Origin: Rhodobacteraceae bacterium HTCC2083
GTDB lineage: Bacteria; Pseudomonadota; Alphaproteobacteria; Rhodobacterales; Rhodobacteraceae
Assembly: GCA_000156115.1 (NCBI GenBank)
Contig: DS995276.1
Location: 3,814,620-3,878,619, forward strand
DNA: 64,000 bases
Reading direction: 5' to 3'
A model generated the notes under the pieces. The model was given only the letters and a program-made list of their open reading frames with translations, was not told the origin of the DNA and did no database searches. The stretch's first letter is position 1; each line of letters begins with the position of its first letter. Shown piece after piece: positions 25,978 to 35,655 of the stretch. The position numbers were made by a program, and so were the translations under genes.

Positions 25978-26964
25978 CTATAATGAAACCGCCTTGCCAT
26001 CCCGCGCGGACTTGTCTGCCGCATCCGCCAACATTTGCGCTTTCAAGCCATCAAGGCCCGTCGGCGTCATCGTAACTTTGTCGTTCAAACAAGCAACAAA
26101 ATGCTCCATCTCAGCGCGGTACGCAGCGGCATAACGCTCTAAGAAAAAAGGCTGCGTCGGGGCTGTGCGAAAGCCTTGCCCGTTGGACACCTCAACCGAG
26201 TTCTCCAGCATATTATCCGCGCGCAACATGCCTTTGGCTCCGTGCACTTCGATGCGTTGATCGTAGCCGTAGGTGGCGCGACGCGAGTTGCTGATCTGGC
26301 AAAGTTTGCCGCTCGCGGTCTTGAGATTTACGATAGCGGTGTCGAAATCTCCCGCGTTCCCAATTTCTGGATCAACAAGACAAGACGCGGCAGCGGTTAA
26401 CTCCACAGGCTCTTCACTTAGTAAAAAACGCGCCATATCAAGATCATGGATCATCATATCGCGGAAAATTCCACCAGAGGTTTTGATGTAACCGATGGGG
26501 GGCGGCGCGGGATCGCGCGACAGGATTGTGACGATCTCCACATTGCCGATCACCTGATCTGTGATCTGCTTTTGCAAATACGCGAAGCTGGAATCAAAAC
26601 GGCGATTGAATGCAGTCATAAATGGCACGCCCGCCTTTTCAACGATCGCGAGGCATTCACGAATGCGGTCCGTTGACAGATCCACTGGTTTTTCACAAAA
26701 GATTGCTTTGCCTGCCGCGGCAGCTTCGTGAATGATATCGTAATGCGTTGCTGTTGGCGTGCCAATGACCACCGCATCAATGCTTTTGTCGGCGATAATC
26801 TCGTCCGTGCTCATCGCTGTCGCGCCGAGCTTAGCGGCCAAAGCCGCCGCCGCGTCCGGCAGGAAATCCGACACCGCCGCTGCGCGCGCAGTGGTCATTT
26901 GCGCCAGTGTTGCACCATGAACCTGACCGATGCGCCCTGCCCCCAAAAGTCCGATATTAAGCAT
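25978..26964 (-). CDS. iolG: myo-Inositol 2-dehydrogenase (IolG-type Gfo/Idh/MocA)
   Basis: 328 residues. The NAD-binding Rossmann motif is GLLGAGRIGQVHG, the catalytic Lys lies in FCEKPVDLST, and GGIFRDMMIHDLDMARFLL carries the His-Asp pair used in inositol dehydrogenases. It oxidises myo-inositol to scyllo-inosose with NAD. It is four bases after the aldolase gene and 40 before the MmgE/PrpD gene in the iolD-led operon. Assignment as IolG rests on the motif set and the operon. Confidence 0.88.
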   Translation of the reverse strand: MLNIGLLGAGRIGQVHGATLAQMTTARAAAVSDFLPDAAAALAAKLGATAMSTDEIIADKSIDAVVIGTPTATHYDIIHEAAAAGKAIFCEKPVDLSTDRIRECLAIVEKAGVPFMTAFNRRFDSSFAYLQKQITDQVIGNVEIVTILSRDPAPPPIGYIKTSGGIFRDMMIHDLDMARFLLSEEPVELTAAASCLVDPEIGNAGDFDTAIVNLKTASGKLCQISNSRRATYGYDQRIEVHGAKGMLRADNMLENSVEVSNGQGFRTAPTQPFFLERYAAAYRAEMEHFVACLNDKVTMTPTGLDGLKAQMLADAADKSARDGKAVSL

Positions 26965-26968
26965 ATCT

Positions 26969-27796
26969 TTACCCTTTCAAAGCTTGCAGCACTTGGCGCG
27001 TTGCCGCGACCATAGGATCATGGGTGTCTTTCAAAATTGAGACGCGGTCAAAGCGCTTAGGATCAGAATTCACCGCCTCGCGCATCGCCGCACCGAAGGC
27101 CATGCGTAACTCTGTGCCGATGTTGTATTTGCAAATATTGGTGGTTTTAGCGAGCTTTGCACGTTGCTCCACAGGCACACCAGACCCGCCATGAATAACC
27201 AGCGGCACATCCGTCAGCGTTTGGATCGCGGCTATGCGCGCCTCGTCCAGACCACCCTCTTTATTTTCTTGTAAGTGCACGTTCCCGACCGAAATCGCCA
27301 TCGCATCCACACCAGTCTCACGCGCAAAGATCGCGGCTTCCCCGGGGTCAGTGCCTGCCGATTGCTCGCCATTGGAATAACCGACAAAACCAATCTCGCC
27401 TTCGCAAGAAATACCCGCACCGTGCGCCATTTCCGCGATTTTCAATGTGTCAGCAATATTTTGCGCCATCGGCGTGCGTGACCCATCAAACATCAACGAC
27501 GTAAAGCCACTATCCAACGCCTCTGAACACTCATCATAGGTATAACCGTGATCTAAATGCGCCACGACAGGTACGCTAGCACCTTCCGCCAGATGCCGGA
27601 ACATTTTGCCCAAAACAGGAAGTGGGGTATGCGCGCGGCACCCCGGCCCTGCTTGCAAGATCACAGGGCAATTCTCGGCTTCCGCAGCCGCCACAAAGGC
27701 GCGCATGTCTTCCCATCCAAGCGTGACCAAACCGCCAACGGCATAGCCGCTTTTTAGGGCGGGTTGCAGGACATCTTCAAGCGTAGCGAGAGTCAT
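26969..27796 (-). CDS. iolJ: Class II aldolase, probable DKGP aldolase (IolJ-type)
   Basis: 275 residues. Zinc-dependent class II fructose-bisphosphate aldolase motifs are present: VVAHLDHGYTYDEC (catalytic Asp and zinc His), GEIGFVGY and VIHGGSGVP (zinc His). The final inositol step, cleavage of 2-deoxy-5-keto-gluconate 6-phosphate to malonate semialdehyde and dihydroxyacetone phosphate, is done by such an enzyme in Bacillus. It lies between iolB and iolG, overlapping iolB by four bases. In many alphaproteobacteria this activity is instead a DUF2090 domain fused to IolC, which is absent here. Confidence 0.82.
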   Translation of the reverse strand: MTLATLEDVLQPALKSGYAVGGLVTLGWEDMRAFVAAAEAENCPVILQAGPGCRAHTPLPVLGKMFRHLAEGASVPVVAHLDHGYTYDECSEALDSGFTSLMFDGSRTPMAQNIADTLKIAEMAHGAGISCEGEIGFVGYSNGEQSAGTDPGEAAIFARETGVDAMAISVGNVHLQENKEGGLDEARIAAIQTLTDVPLVIHGGSGVPVEQRAKLAKTTNICKYNIGTELRMAFGAAMREAVNSDPKRFDRVSILKDTHDPMVAATRQVLQALKG

Positions 27797-28635
27797 TTAA
27801 ACTTCGCAATCATGTCTTTGATGCCGGGAATAGTCTCGATCTGATAAGCATGCGTTGGCTGAAAATACTGCACGAGCGAACGTTGCGACAGACCACCCAG
27901 AATGGTGAAGTAATACATCTCATAACCCGGCATGACCGCGCAGGCATGATAGCCATTGTCGATCATGATCGTGGAGTTGTTCATCAATTGATACGCATCC
28001 CCCGGCACACCTTCTTCGCGTTGGAGAATTTGCACACCTGAGCCATGGCTCGGCTTAAAGCGGAAGTTATACGTCTCATCATGACGCGTTTCATGTGGTA
28101 GATTATCCGTGTCATGCTTGTGCGCAGGAAATCCGGACCAGCCACCTTGACCGACCGTGAACAACTCGGACACCAAAAGACGACCGACTTTGTCGTGATA
28201 CTTCGTACCAAGGATATGTTTGATTTTACGGTGCGTTTTCGTATCGTCAGATCCGTATTGCACCAGATCTAACTCGTCTGAGCGCACCGCGAAAGCATCC
28301 AAAACTTTGTCGTAGCGTGCACCCGCGATATAGATTTCAGCCGTGTCAGATGTGCAAACAAACTCCACCTTCGCAGCCGTAGGGACATAGACGCCTTCAG
28401 GCTCACCGCCCCAAACATCCTCGACACGGCCCCCAAGATCACCCACTTTGAAGCCTTCCACATTCACATCCACCGACCCTGTCGCGGGCACAATGCAGGT
28501 CTCGTATCCGGGTACGGAATACTCGAATGCTTCGCCCTTTTTGAGATTAACGATGTTGAAATAGTTCAACGGAACCGTGGGGTCGTCTGAATCGACAATA
28601 GGTTTGTTCTGGTTGTCAAATGGCGCGATATGCAT
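27793..28635 (-). CDS. iolB: 5-Deoxy-glucuronate isomerase
   Basis: 280 residues, a double cupin. The diagnostic core is GGWSGFPAHKHDTDNLPHE, with metal ligands in HKHD, the Glu of HDETYNFRF and the later His in DNGYHACAVMPGYEMYYF. It converts 5-deoxy-glucuronate to 2-deoxy-5-keto-gluconate in the cytoplasm. It is between iolC and the aldolase, in pathway order. The family match is very clear. Confidence 0.95.
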   Translation of the reverse strand: MHIAPFDNQNKPIVDSDDPTVPLNYFNIVNLKKGEAFEYSVPGYETCIVPATGSVDVNVEGFKVGDLGGRVEDVWGGEPEGVYVPTAAKVEFVCTSDTAEIYIAGARYDKVLDAFAVRSDELDLVQYGSDDTKTHRKIKHILGTKYHDKVGRLLVSELFTVGQGGWSGFPAHKHDTDNLPHETRHDETYNFRFKPSHGSGVQILQREEGVPGDAYQLMNNSTIMIDNGYHACAVMPGYEMYYFTILGGLSQRSLVQYFQPTHAYQIETIPGIKDMIAKFK

Positions 28636-28648
28636 GGGCGTGGTCCTT

Positions 28649-29632
28649 TTAAGCGGCGGTTGGGCCGGAATGCTCGGCCAAGAATGTTTCTAGGGTTTGT
28701 GTGTCAGGCATCGCAGGCGCACAACCCGGTTTTGACACGGTGACAGAGGCGCAGGCAGAGCCGCGCAGGATTGCGGTTTTAAGGTCACACCCTCCCGCGA
28801 TAGATGTCATAAGCCCCGCCATGAAACTATCCCCTGCCCCTGTGGGTTTAAGGGCCTCTACAGGGTAAATTCCGGTGCGGATTTCTGCACCATCGGCAAA
28901 TGTGATCGCCCCTTCCGGCCCCATTTTGTAAACAACAATGGTGGCACTGGTTTCGGAAAGCTCTTTCGCCTTGGCGAGACCCTTTTCGATGCCACCCGCC
29001 ATAAAGCCAAACTCTTCGTCATTGCCCACAATCATATCGCACTCCGCCGCCGCACGGCTCAGCACGTCAGAGGCAACCTGGGGCGAAGGCCATGAATAAG
29101 GGCGATAATCCACATCGAAAATGATCGGCAGGCCTGCCTGTTTCGCCAGTGCAAATGCGTGAAACGTTGCGGAACGAGAAGGTTCTGCCGCGAAGACCGT
29201 GCCCGCAGTGATGAGCGCACCGTATTTGGTGTAATCCACCGCTTCTACATCCGTGATATCCATCTGGAAATCTGCGGCTCCATTGCGATAGATCACTGAT
29301 TGATGATCCTCAATCCGGCTCTCATAGACGGCTAACGAATTGCGAAATTCGCCACCAATCGGCGTCACGTAATCTGCATCGACACCGTAGTGTTTGAGCT
29401 GGTTCACACAATAGCGCCCAACGCTGTCATCAGATACGCGCGTCACCAAGGCAGCTTGTCCGCCCAGCTTGCAAATTCCAGCTGCGATATTGGCAGATGA
29501 ACCGCCAAGCCCTGCGCGAAAAATCTCGCCTTCCTCAGTTTTTGTGCCCCCAGGGTCGGCAAAGAAATCCATCCCTGCACGGCCAACAATAACGAAGGTA
29601 TTGGCTTTGATGCCGTTTATTAAGTCGCTCAT
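28649..29632 (-). CDS. iolC: 5-Dehydro-2-deoxygluconokinase (PfkB family)
   Basis: 327 residues. PfkB signatures are GLGGSSANIAAGICKLGGQ near residue 42 and the C-terminal PTGAGDSFMAGLMT with the catalytic Asp. The protein ends soon after this domain, so the C-terminal DUF2090 aldolase domain seen in many proteobacterial IolC proteins is lacking; the separate aldolase gene compensates. It phosphorylates 2-deoxy-5-keto-gluconate. It overlaps the PhyH gene by four bases. Confidence 0.9.
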   Translation of the reverse strand: MSDLINGIKANTFVIVGRAGMDFFADPGGTKTEEGEIFRAGLGGSSANIAAGICKLGGQAALVTRVSDDSVGRYCVNQLKHYGVDADYVTPIGGEFRNSLAVYESRIEDHQSVIYRNGAADFQMDITDVEAVDYTKYGALITAGTVFAAEPSRSATFHAFALAKQAGLPIIFDVDYRPYSWPSPQVASDVLSRAAAECDMIVGNDEEFGFMAGGIEKGLAKAKELSETSATIVVYKMGPEGAITFADGAEIRTGIYPVEALKPTGAGDSFMAGLMTSIAGGCDLKTAILRGSACASVTVSKPGCAPAMPDTQTLETFLAEHSGPTAA

Positions 29633-30465
29633 TTGCGCCCCACTGCATTGCCTGCTTTGGCCTCATCAAAAAGCTCTGGGTAAGGGTAGTTCAAGCCCAA
29701 CAACTGGCGCAGATCGGGTGAAGCGGCCTCAAGAAATTCTTGCGACAAGGCCCCCGGCATATCCTCCAACGGTTTCACCCATTTCGGCAGGTAATTGATC
29801 AAAACAGCGCTGCGATCCTGTTGGGATTTGTTGGGCATCGCGCAGTGCCATGCGACACCGTAGAACAAGGCAACATCGCCCGGCTCCCCCAACATACGTT
29901 CGCAAATGTCGAAGAATTTATCGTCTTCATTGGGATAGCGTAGCTCCTTTTGAGAGCCCGGCGCATAAGCCGTCGCCCCCGTTTCTTCGGTGAACGGATC
30001 AAGCAAGATCGAGGCTTGAGCATTCATCGGGAAAGAGCCGTTCAAGCCAATTGGATGGCTTTCGGGCTTGTAAAAATCCCAATAGGGATAATCGACATGC
30101 GGCTCCTGCCCCAGCCCGCCGGGCAGGATGCGATTGGCCGCGATGGAACCCATTATAAACTCGCTGCCCAAAAATTTGCGCAAGATGTCCATGATAACGG
30201 GATGTGCCGCCATATCTGAAAACACACCCCCTTTCGCAAGCAGGTTCCAAACGCGGCGTTGCAGGTTCAGCTTGCCCTCTTCTTCGGCTTGGCCTTGGAA
30301 GTGTGTGACCGTATCAGCCTCGGAAGAGTGCTCTAGAATAATCGCGCGGGCCTCAGCGATTTGTGCCTCGCTGAACAGGCCTGAGATTAGCACAGCGCCT
30401 TTGCCATTGAGCAATTCATCGACAATGGTCGCCGGATCCGCGTTGCTTGCGTTAAGCCTTTTCAT
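29629..30465 (-). CDS. PhyH-type Fe(II)/2-oxoglutarate dioxygenase
   Basis: 278 residues. The 2-His-1-carboxylate site is H123-V-D125 in QEPHVDYPYWD and H207 in YGVAWHCAMPN; R218 (QDRSA) would bind 2-oxoglutarate. Family members hydroxylate small molecules or remove O-methyl or phosphonate groups. It abuts iolD (one base) and overlaps iolC, so it is translated as part of the inositol operon. No standard inositol pathway step needs it. A role in preparing a substituted inositol is inference. Confidence 0.87.
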   Translation of the reverse strand: MKRLNASNADPATIVDELLNGKGAVLISGLFSEAQIAEARAIILEHSSEADTVTHFQGQAEEEGKLNLQRRVWNLLAKGGVFSDMAAHPVIMDILRKFLGSEFIMGSIAANRILPGGLGQEPHVDYPYWDFYKPESHPIGLNGSFPMNAQASILLDPFTEETGATAYAPGSQKELRYPNEDDKFFDICERMLGEPGDVALFYGVAWHCAMPNKSQQDRSAVLINYLPKWVKPLEDMPGALSQEFLEAASPDLRQLLGLNYPYPELFDEAKAGNAVGRK

Positions 30466-32334
30466 TTAAACACCCTTCCTTTGACGCGCACGCGTTTCTT
30501 CTTGCTCCAAATGCGCGGCGTGCACTTTGGGATTATCCGACACATGCGGAGTGCCGACCTCCCACCATGTATGACCCTCCGTCGTCCAGCCCTCATAAGG
30601 ATCCACTTTGGCGCAGATCACATAGGTTTTGTCACTGGCCTTGGCGCGTTTGAACGCCTCCGCTAAACCAGACATTTCCACCGTTTCCGCCTCTGCGCCC
30701 ATAGCGCGTGCGTGGGCCTCAAAATCGACGCTCACTTGGCGTGTGGCTGTGGGCGTATCGGCGATGAGGTTATTGAAACTTTCATTGCCAGTGTTGTTTT
30801 GCAACTTGTTTATGACCGCGAAACCACCGTTATCAAGCACGAGAATGATCAGCTTTTTGTCCGTGAGAACAGAGGAGTAGATATCCGAGTTCATCAGCAA
30901 ATAAGACCCGTCCCCCGTGAACACGACCGTGTCTTGGTCGGAATCGATCTGCGCTTGCGCAATGCGCGCGCCCCACCCGCCTGCGATTTCATAGCCCATG
31001 CATGAAAAGCCGAATTCGACATCCACGGTGCCAATATCAAGCGTTTTCCAGTTTGCTGTCACCTCTGCGGGCAAGCCGCCCGCCGCCGCAACAACGCGGT
31101 CGCGCGGATCACAGAGATCATTTACCACGCCAATCGCTTGTGCATAGGAAGCTGGTCCATTGCCGACGCGCGTATTGTCGGCGACGTAATCGTTCCACTT
31201 CGCCCGCTCGCCTTGCGCGTATTTGGTCCATGATTTTGGCGCGCTGTACCCACTGGTCGCACTGCCAAGCTCAACGAGCGCGAGTTTCGCATCGCCCACA
31301 ACAGTCATCGACATATGTTTCGCCGCATCGTGCCGCCCTACGTTCAACCCAATGAACTGCGCGCCTTTCGCGAATGCGGTCCAAGACCCCGTAGTGAAGT
31401 CCTGCAAGCGCGTGCCGACGGCGAGGATGACATCCGCCTCTTCCGCAATCGTATTCGCCGAATCCGATCCCGTCACACCAAGCGGCCCAACGTTGAGCGC
31501 GTGATCATTCACCATATTCGCGCGTCCCGCGATGGTTTCGACCACGGGAATGTCGTGTGCTTCGGCGAAGGCGGTCAGCTCTGCCACTGCACCAGAATAC
31601 TGCACGCCCCCCCCTGCAATGATCATCGGGCGTTTGGCTGACTTCAGCAGCTCCGCCGCATCGGCAATCTCTTCAGCATCTGCTGCCTGGCGACGAATGC
31701 GGTGTACTTTTTCATCGAAGAACGACACGGGGTAATCGAATGTCCAGCCCTGTACATCTTGCGGCAAACCAATGAACGCAGGGCCGCAATCCGCAGGATC
31801 GAGCATCGTTGCCAATGCAGCGGGCAAGGACTGAATGATCTGCGCAGGATGTGTGATGCGATCCCAAAAACGCGAGACCGCTTTGAATGCATCATTCACG
31901 CCAAAGGTCGGGTTCCCAAAGTGCTCAAGTTGCTGCAACACAGGATCAGGTAAACGCGTCAAGAACGCATCGCCGCACAGCATCAACATCGGCAAACGGT
32001 TCGCATGCGCCAAAGCCGCACTGGTGAGTAGGTTGGCAGTACCCGGCCCAGCACTCGCCGTGCAAAACATAAAACGGCGGCGTAAATGCGCCTTCGCATA
32101 GCCAGCGGCCGCGAATCCCATGCCCTGCTCATTCTGTCCGCGATAGAGCGGCAGCACATCTTTATGATCGTGAAGCGCTTCGCCTAGACAGGTCACGTTA
32201 CCATGTCCGAAAATTCCGAATCCACCACCGCACACGCGGGTTTTCACACCGTCAATCTCTATAAATTGCGCAGCCAAATAGCGAATGATCGCCTGTGCCG
32301 TCGTTAATGTGATGGTCTCGTCCGCTCGCCTCAT
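30466..32334 (-). CDS. iolD: Trihydroxycyclohexane-1,2-dione hydrolase
   Basis: 622 residues from ATG 32334, with GGAGGG just upstream. It is a thiamine-diphosphate enzyme: the N-terminal domain has the catalytic Glu in YRGQNEQGMGFAAAGYAKA, a central domain spans about 215-345, and the C-terminal domain has GDGSYLLMNSDIYSSV with the cofactor-binding DN in ILVLDNGGF. It hydrolyses diketo-inositol to 5-deoxy-glucuronate. It is the first gene of the seven-gene operon, 79 bases from the 16-bp palindromic operator. Confidence 0.94.
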   Translation of the reverse strand: MRRADETITLTTAQAIIRYLAAQFIEIDGVKTRVCGGGFGIFGHGNVTCLGEALHDHKDVLPLYRGQNEQGMGFAAAGYAKAHLRRRFMFCTASAGPGTANLLTSAALAHANRLPMLMLCGDAFLTRLPDPVLQQLEHFGNPTFGVNDAFKAVSRFWDRITHPAQIIQSLPAALATMLDPADCGPAFIGLPQDVQGWTFDYPVSFFDEKVHRIRRQAADAEEIADAAELLKSAKRPMIIAGGGVQYSGAVAELTAFAEAHDIPVVETIAGRANMVNDHALNVGPLGVTGSDSANTIAEEADVILAVGTRLQDFTTGSWTAFAKGAQFIGLNVGRHDAAKHMSMTVVGDAKLALVELGSATSGYSAPKSWTKYAQGERAKWNDYVADNTRVGNGPASYAQAIGVVNDLCDPRDRVVAAAGGLPAEVTANWKTLDIGTVDVEFGFSCMGYEIAGGWGARIAQAQIDSDQDTVVFTGDGSYLLMNSDIYSSVLTDKKLIILVLDNGGFAVINKLQNNTGNESFNNLIADTPTATRQVSVDFEAHARAMGAEAETVEMSGLAEAFKRAKASDKTYVICAKVDPYEGWTTEGHTWWEVGTPHVSDNPKVHAAHLEQEETRARQRKGV

Positions 32335-32412
32335 TGCACCCTCCAAGATGGCTAAGTGCCTGCCCTTTTCAACAATCCTATTGACCAGCAGACCTAATCA
32401 AGGATACGCATT

Positions 32413-32428
32413 TTGCAACCGGTTGCAA
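32413..32428. promoter_or_regulatory. LacI-type operator of the divergent inositol genes
   Basis: TTGCAACCGGTTGCAA is a perfect 16-bp palindrome with the central CG typical of LacI/GalR operators. It lies in the 119-base divergent gap between iolD and the plus-strand dehydrogenase gene. The identical sequence occurs at 39919-39934. The regulator is most likely the LacI-type protein encoded at 35643-36638. Confidence 0.85.
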
Positions 32429-32453
32429 TACGTTTTTGGGAAGGGTTGTTGCG

Positions 32454-33557
32454 ATGACGCAAATCAGAATTGGAATCGTAGGTGGCGGCTATATGGGCAA
32501 AGCTCATGCGGCAGCCTACGCGAGCGTTGGTACGATCTTTGAAACCAACTTGCGCCCCGTCTTGGAGATGGTTTGCGCGACCTCTGATACGTCGGCGGAG
32601 CGCTACAAAACGAAGTTTGGCTTTAATCGTTGCACCTCTGATTGGCAGATCTTAGTCAATGATCCAGACATTGATGCGATTGTTATCGCCTCGCCCCAAT
32701 CTACGCACCGAGCAATTGCAGAATCAGCGTTCGCGTTAGGCAAACCAGTGTTTTGCGAGAAACCCTTAGGCGAAACACTTGAAGACAGCCGCGCCATGCT
32801 TGCCGCCGCCGAAGCGGCTGGTGCTATCAACATGGTTGGGTTCAATTACATTCGCACCCCTGCCTCTCAGTATGCGCGCAAACTGATTGATGAGGGGCGC
32901 ATCGGCGACGTCACATACTTTCGCGCGGAAATGACCGAAGATTTCCTTGCTGATCCTGACGCCCCTGCCACATGGCGCACCAGCGGCATGGCTAACGGCT
33001 GTATGGGCGATTTATCCCCGCATATCATCAATTGCGCACGTGCGTTTATGGGGCCGATCGCTTCGCTCAGTGCTGTGGTGCAAACCGTGCATTCCAAACG
33101 CGGCGGAGTTGATGTGACCAATGATGATCAAGCGCAATTTATGCTCGAATTTGAGAATGGGGTCAGCGGCCACATCCACGCCAGCCGCATCGCGACAGGG
33201 CGCAAGATGGGGTATGCCTACGAGATCCATGGTTCCAAAGGGATGATCCGCTTCGACGGCGAAGATCAAAACGCGCTGTATCTTTATGTGCGCGAAGGCG
33301 ACGATGCACAGCAAGGGTTCCGCAAAATCCTCACAGGCCCTGACCACCCCGATTATTTACCCTTTTGCCAAGGCCCTGGGCATGGCACAGGCTACCAAGA
33401 TCAAATCATCATCGAGGCGAAGGATTTCCTGACCGCGATTGAAACCAAGCAAAACATTTGGCCCACTTTCCGCGAAGGTATGGAAGTGAACCGCATCGTC
33501 AAAGCAGCCATCGATTCCAGCGAAAAACGCGCATGGGTCGATGTCGCCGATTACTAA
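32454..33557 (+). CDS. Gfo/Idh/MocA dehydrogenase of the inositol regulon
   Basis: 367 residues from ATG 32454, preceded by GGAAGGG. Rossmann motif GIVGGGYMGKAHAAAY, catalytic Lys in FCEKPLGETL, and a C-terminal domain with GCMGDLSPHIINCARAF. It probably oxidises or reduces an inositol or derived sugar with NAD(P). It starts the plus-strand operon, controlled by the shared operator. It is distinct from IolG, and the second dehydrogenase (34467) is also present, so the pathway handles more than one stereoisomer or substrate. Confidence 0.87.
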   Translation: MTQIRIGIVGGGYMGKAHAAAYASVGTIFETNLRPVLEMVCATSDTSAERYKTKFGFNRCTSDWQILVNDPDIDAIVIASPQSTHRAIAESAFALGKPVFCEKPLGETLEDSRAMLAAAEAAGAINMVGFNYIRTPASQYARKLIDEGRIGDVTYFRAEMTEDFLADPDAPATWRTSGMANGCMGDLSPHIINCARAFMGPIASLSAVVQTVHSKRGGVDVTNDDQAQFMLEFENGVSGHIHASRIATGRKMGYAYEIHGSKGMIRFDGEDQNALYLYVREGDDAQQGFRKILTGPDHPDYLPFCQGPGHGTGYQDQIIIEAKDFLTAIETKQNIWPTFREGMEVNRIVKAAIDSSEKRAWVDVADY

Positions 33558-33569
33558 GGAATTGAAAAC

Positions 33570-34466
33570 ATGATTAAAGTTGGAAATGCGCCTTGCTCTT
33601 GGGGCGTCGAATTTGCGGATGATCCGCGCAACCCAAGCTGGCGCAAAGTGCTGCAGGAGAACGCTGAAGCGGGCTACACAGGGATCGAGCTTGGTCCCGT
33701 CGGTTTCATGCCCGAAGACCCTGCGGTCCTCTCGGAAGCGTTGGACGAATTCAATCAAGAACTGGTCGGAGGCGTAGTTTTCCGTCCGTTCCATGACCCG
33801 AATGCCTGGGATGATGTGATGGACGGTTCGGTGCGCACCTGCAAGGCGCTCAAGGCGCATGGCGCAGAGCATCTTGTTCTGATCGATTCCATTTCACCGC
33901 GCCGCGCCCCCACCGCAGGCCGCGCCAGTGAAGCGGAGCAAATGGACAATGCCGAATGGACCACATACCGCGACAAGATTGCGACCATCGCCAAGATGGG
34001 CGCAGAGGAATATGGCCTTACCGTTGGCATCCACGCGCATGCAGGTGGTTTCATGGACTTCGAACCAGAATTGGAGCGGCTTCTAAGTGAAGTAGATGAA
34101 AGTATCCTTAAAATCTGCTTCGACACGGGCCACCATTCCTACGCCGGCTTTGATCCGGTCGCCTTCATGCAAAAGCATATGGATCGCATCAGCTACATGC
34201 ACTTCAAAGACATTGATCCCAAAGTGAAGGCTAACGTCGTTGCCAACCGCACAGACTTTTACACAGCTTGCGGCGATGGCATTTTCTGTAACTTGGGCGA
34301 CGGCGACGTGGACTTCCCAGCTGTGCGTCAGGTCCTGCTTGATAACGGCTTTGAGGGCTGGTGCACAGTCGAACAAGATTGCGATCCATCAGGCGACACA
34401 TCCCCGATTGATGACGCAAAACTGAACCGCACATACTTGCAATCCATCGGTTTTGAGGGCGCATAA
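33570..34466 (+). CDS. IolE-like TIM-barrel dehydratase/isomerase
   Basis: 298 residues, sugar phosphate isomerase/epimerase (AP endonuclease 2) fold. Readable landmarks: IKVGNAPCSWGVEFADD, GYTGIELGPVGFMPED, VGIHAHAGGFMDFE, ICFDTGHHSYAGFDP and YMHFKDIDP, which supply the Glu, His and Asp metal ligands. The NAPCSWG start resembles 2-keto-myo-inositol dehydratase IolE, the only core step otherwise missing, so IolE is the best guess. It is directly followed (no gap) by a dehydrogenase gene. Confidence 0.82.
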   Translation: MIKVGNAPCSWGVEFADDPRNPSWRKVLQENAEAGYTGIELGPVGFMPEDPAVLSEALDEFNQELVGGVVFRPFHDPNAWDDVMDGSVRTCKALKAHGAEHLVLIDSISPRRAPTAGRASEAEQMDNAEWTTYRDKIATIAKMGAEEYGLTVGIHAHAGGFMDFEPELERLLSEVDESILKICFDTGHHSYAGFDPVAFMQKHMDRISYMHFKDIDPKVKANVVANRTDFYTACGDGIFCNLGDGDVDFPAVRQVLLDNGFEGWCTVEQDCDPSGDTSPIDDAKLNRTYLQSIGFEGA

Positions 34467-35621
34467 ATGACAAAACTAAAATGGGGCATGATCGGCGGCG
34501 GCGAAGGCAGCCAAATCGGTCCGGCACACCGCTTAGGCTCTGGCCTTGATGGCTTGTTTGAATTCACCGCTGGCGCACTCGATCACCGCGCAGCCGAGGG
34601 GATCGACTATGGTCAACGCCTCGGCCTTGGCGATCGCGCTTATGGCTCTTGGCAGGACATGCTCGCGGGTGAAAGCGCACGTGAGGATCGCATTGATCTC
34701 GTCACCGTCGCCACGCCAAATTCTACGCATTTCGAGATTACCAAAGCCTTTCTTGAGGCGGGTTTTCACGTGCTGTGCGAAAAGCCGATGACGATGACCG
34801 TTGAAGAGGGCGAAGAAATTGTACGCACCGCTGAGAAATCGGGCAAAATCTGTGCGGTGAATTACGGCTATTCCGGCTATTCCCTCGTGCGCCACATGAA
34901 AGCGATGATCGCGCGCGGTGACATCGGCGAGGTGCGTTTGGTTAATGCTGAATTCGCCCACGGCCATCACGCAGATGCAGCCGATGCGGACAATCCGCGC
35001 GTGCGTTGGCGCTATGATCCTGCGCAAGCTGGCGTGTCGGCGCAGTTCGCCGATTGCGGCATTCACGCGATGCATATGGCGAGCTTTGTGACGGGTCAGG
35101 AAGTCACCAAACTGTCTGCCGACACTGTATCTTGCCTCGACATGCGCGTGCTTGAGGACGACGCAATGGTCAATTTCCGTATGGACGGCGGCACGGTTGG
35201 TCGCCTTTGGACTTCCTCCATAGCGATTGGTCGTCAGCATGGTTTGGGCATTCAGGTGTTTGGCGAAACGGGTGGTCTGCGTTGGTCGCAAGAACAGCCG
35301 AACCAGCTATATTACATGCCGCTTGGTGGTCGCTTGCAGGTGATCGAACGTGGTGAAGCCAACCTATCCCCCGAAGCGGACCGCACCACACGGGTCACAA
35401 TTGGACACGCAGAAGGCATGCCCCTGGCGTTCGCTAACATCTACAAGGACCTCGCCGAAGCGATTTCAGCGCGCAAAGAGGGGCGCGACATTGATCCGGC
35501 GGCGAATCTTTATCCGCGCGCAGAGGATGGCTTGCGGTCCATGGCGGCAGTCGTGGCTGTGGCGGAAAGCGGCAAGCAAGATGGCGCGTGGCTTGATGCG
35601 CGCCCACCGATGTTTCAATAA
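34467..35621 (+). CDS. Gfo/Idh/MocA dehydrogenase, second copy
   Basis: 384 residues. The Rossmann motif is MIGGGEGSQIGPAHRLG, longer than in IolG, with catalytic Lys in LCEKPMTMTVEEG; AQFADCGIHAMHMASFVTG holds the His-Asp/His region. This form matches dehydrogenases often called scyllo-inositol or glucose-fructose-like oxidoreductases. It starts right after the IolE-like stop. It ends at a strong hairpin. Substrate unknown. Confidence 0.86.
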   Translation: MTKLKWGMIGGGEGSQIGPAHRLGSGLDGLFEFTAGALDHRAAEGIDYGQRLGLGDRAYGSWQDMLAGESAREDRIDLVTVATPNSTHFEITKAFLEAGFHVLCEKPMTMTVEEGEEIVRTAEKSGKICAVNYGYSGYSLVRHMKAMIARGDIGEVRLVNAEFAHGHHADAADADNPRVRWRYDPAQAGVSAQFADCGIHAMHMASFVTGQEVTKLSADTVSCLDMRVLEDDAMVNFRMDGGTVGRLWTSSIAIGRQHGLGIQVFGETGGLRWSQEQPNQLYYMPLGGRLQVIERGEANLSPEADRTTRVTIGHAEGMPLAFANIYKDLAEAISARKEGRDIDPAANLYPRAEDGLRSMAAVVAVAESGKQDGAWLDARPPMFQ

Positions 35622-35627
35622 AAGAAC

Positions 35628-35655
35628 GCGCGCTGGGGCAACCTAGCGCGCTTTT
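35628..35655. terminator. Terminator between plus-strand operon and lacI-type gene
   Basis: GCGCGCT (35628-35634) pairs with AGCGCGC (35645-35651), followed by TTTT on the plus strand and preceded by AAAA, so it works both ways. It overlaps the last codons of the regulator gene. Confidence 0.8.

Noticed and set aside
34533-35291. Long open frame (252 codons) on the minus strand
   Set aside because: It lies wholly inside the Gfo/Idh dehydrogenase gene on the other strand, which has clear motifs; it is a composition effect.
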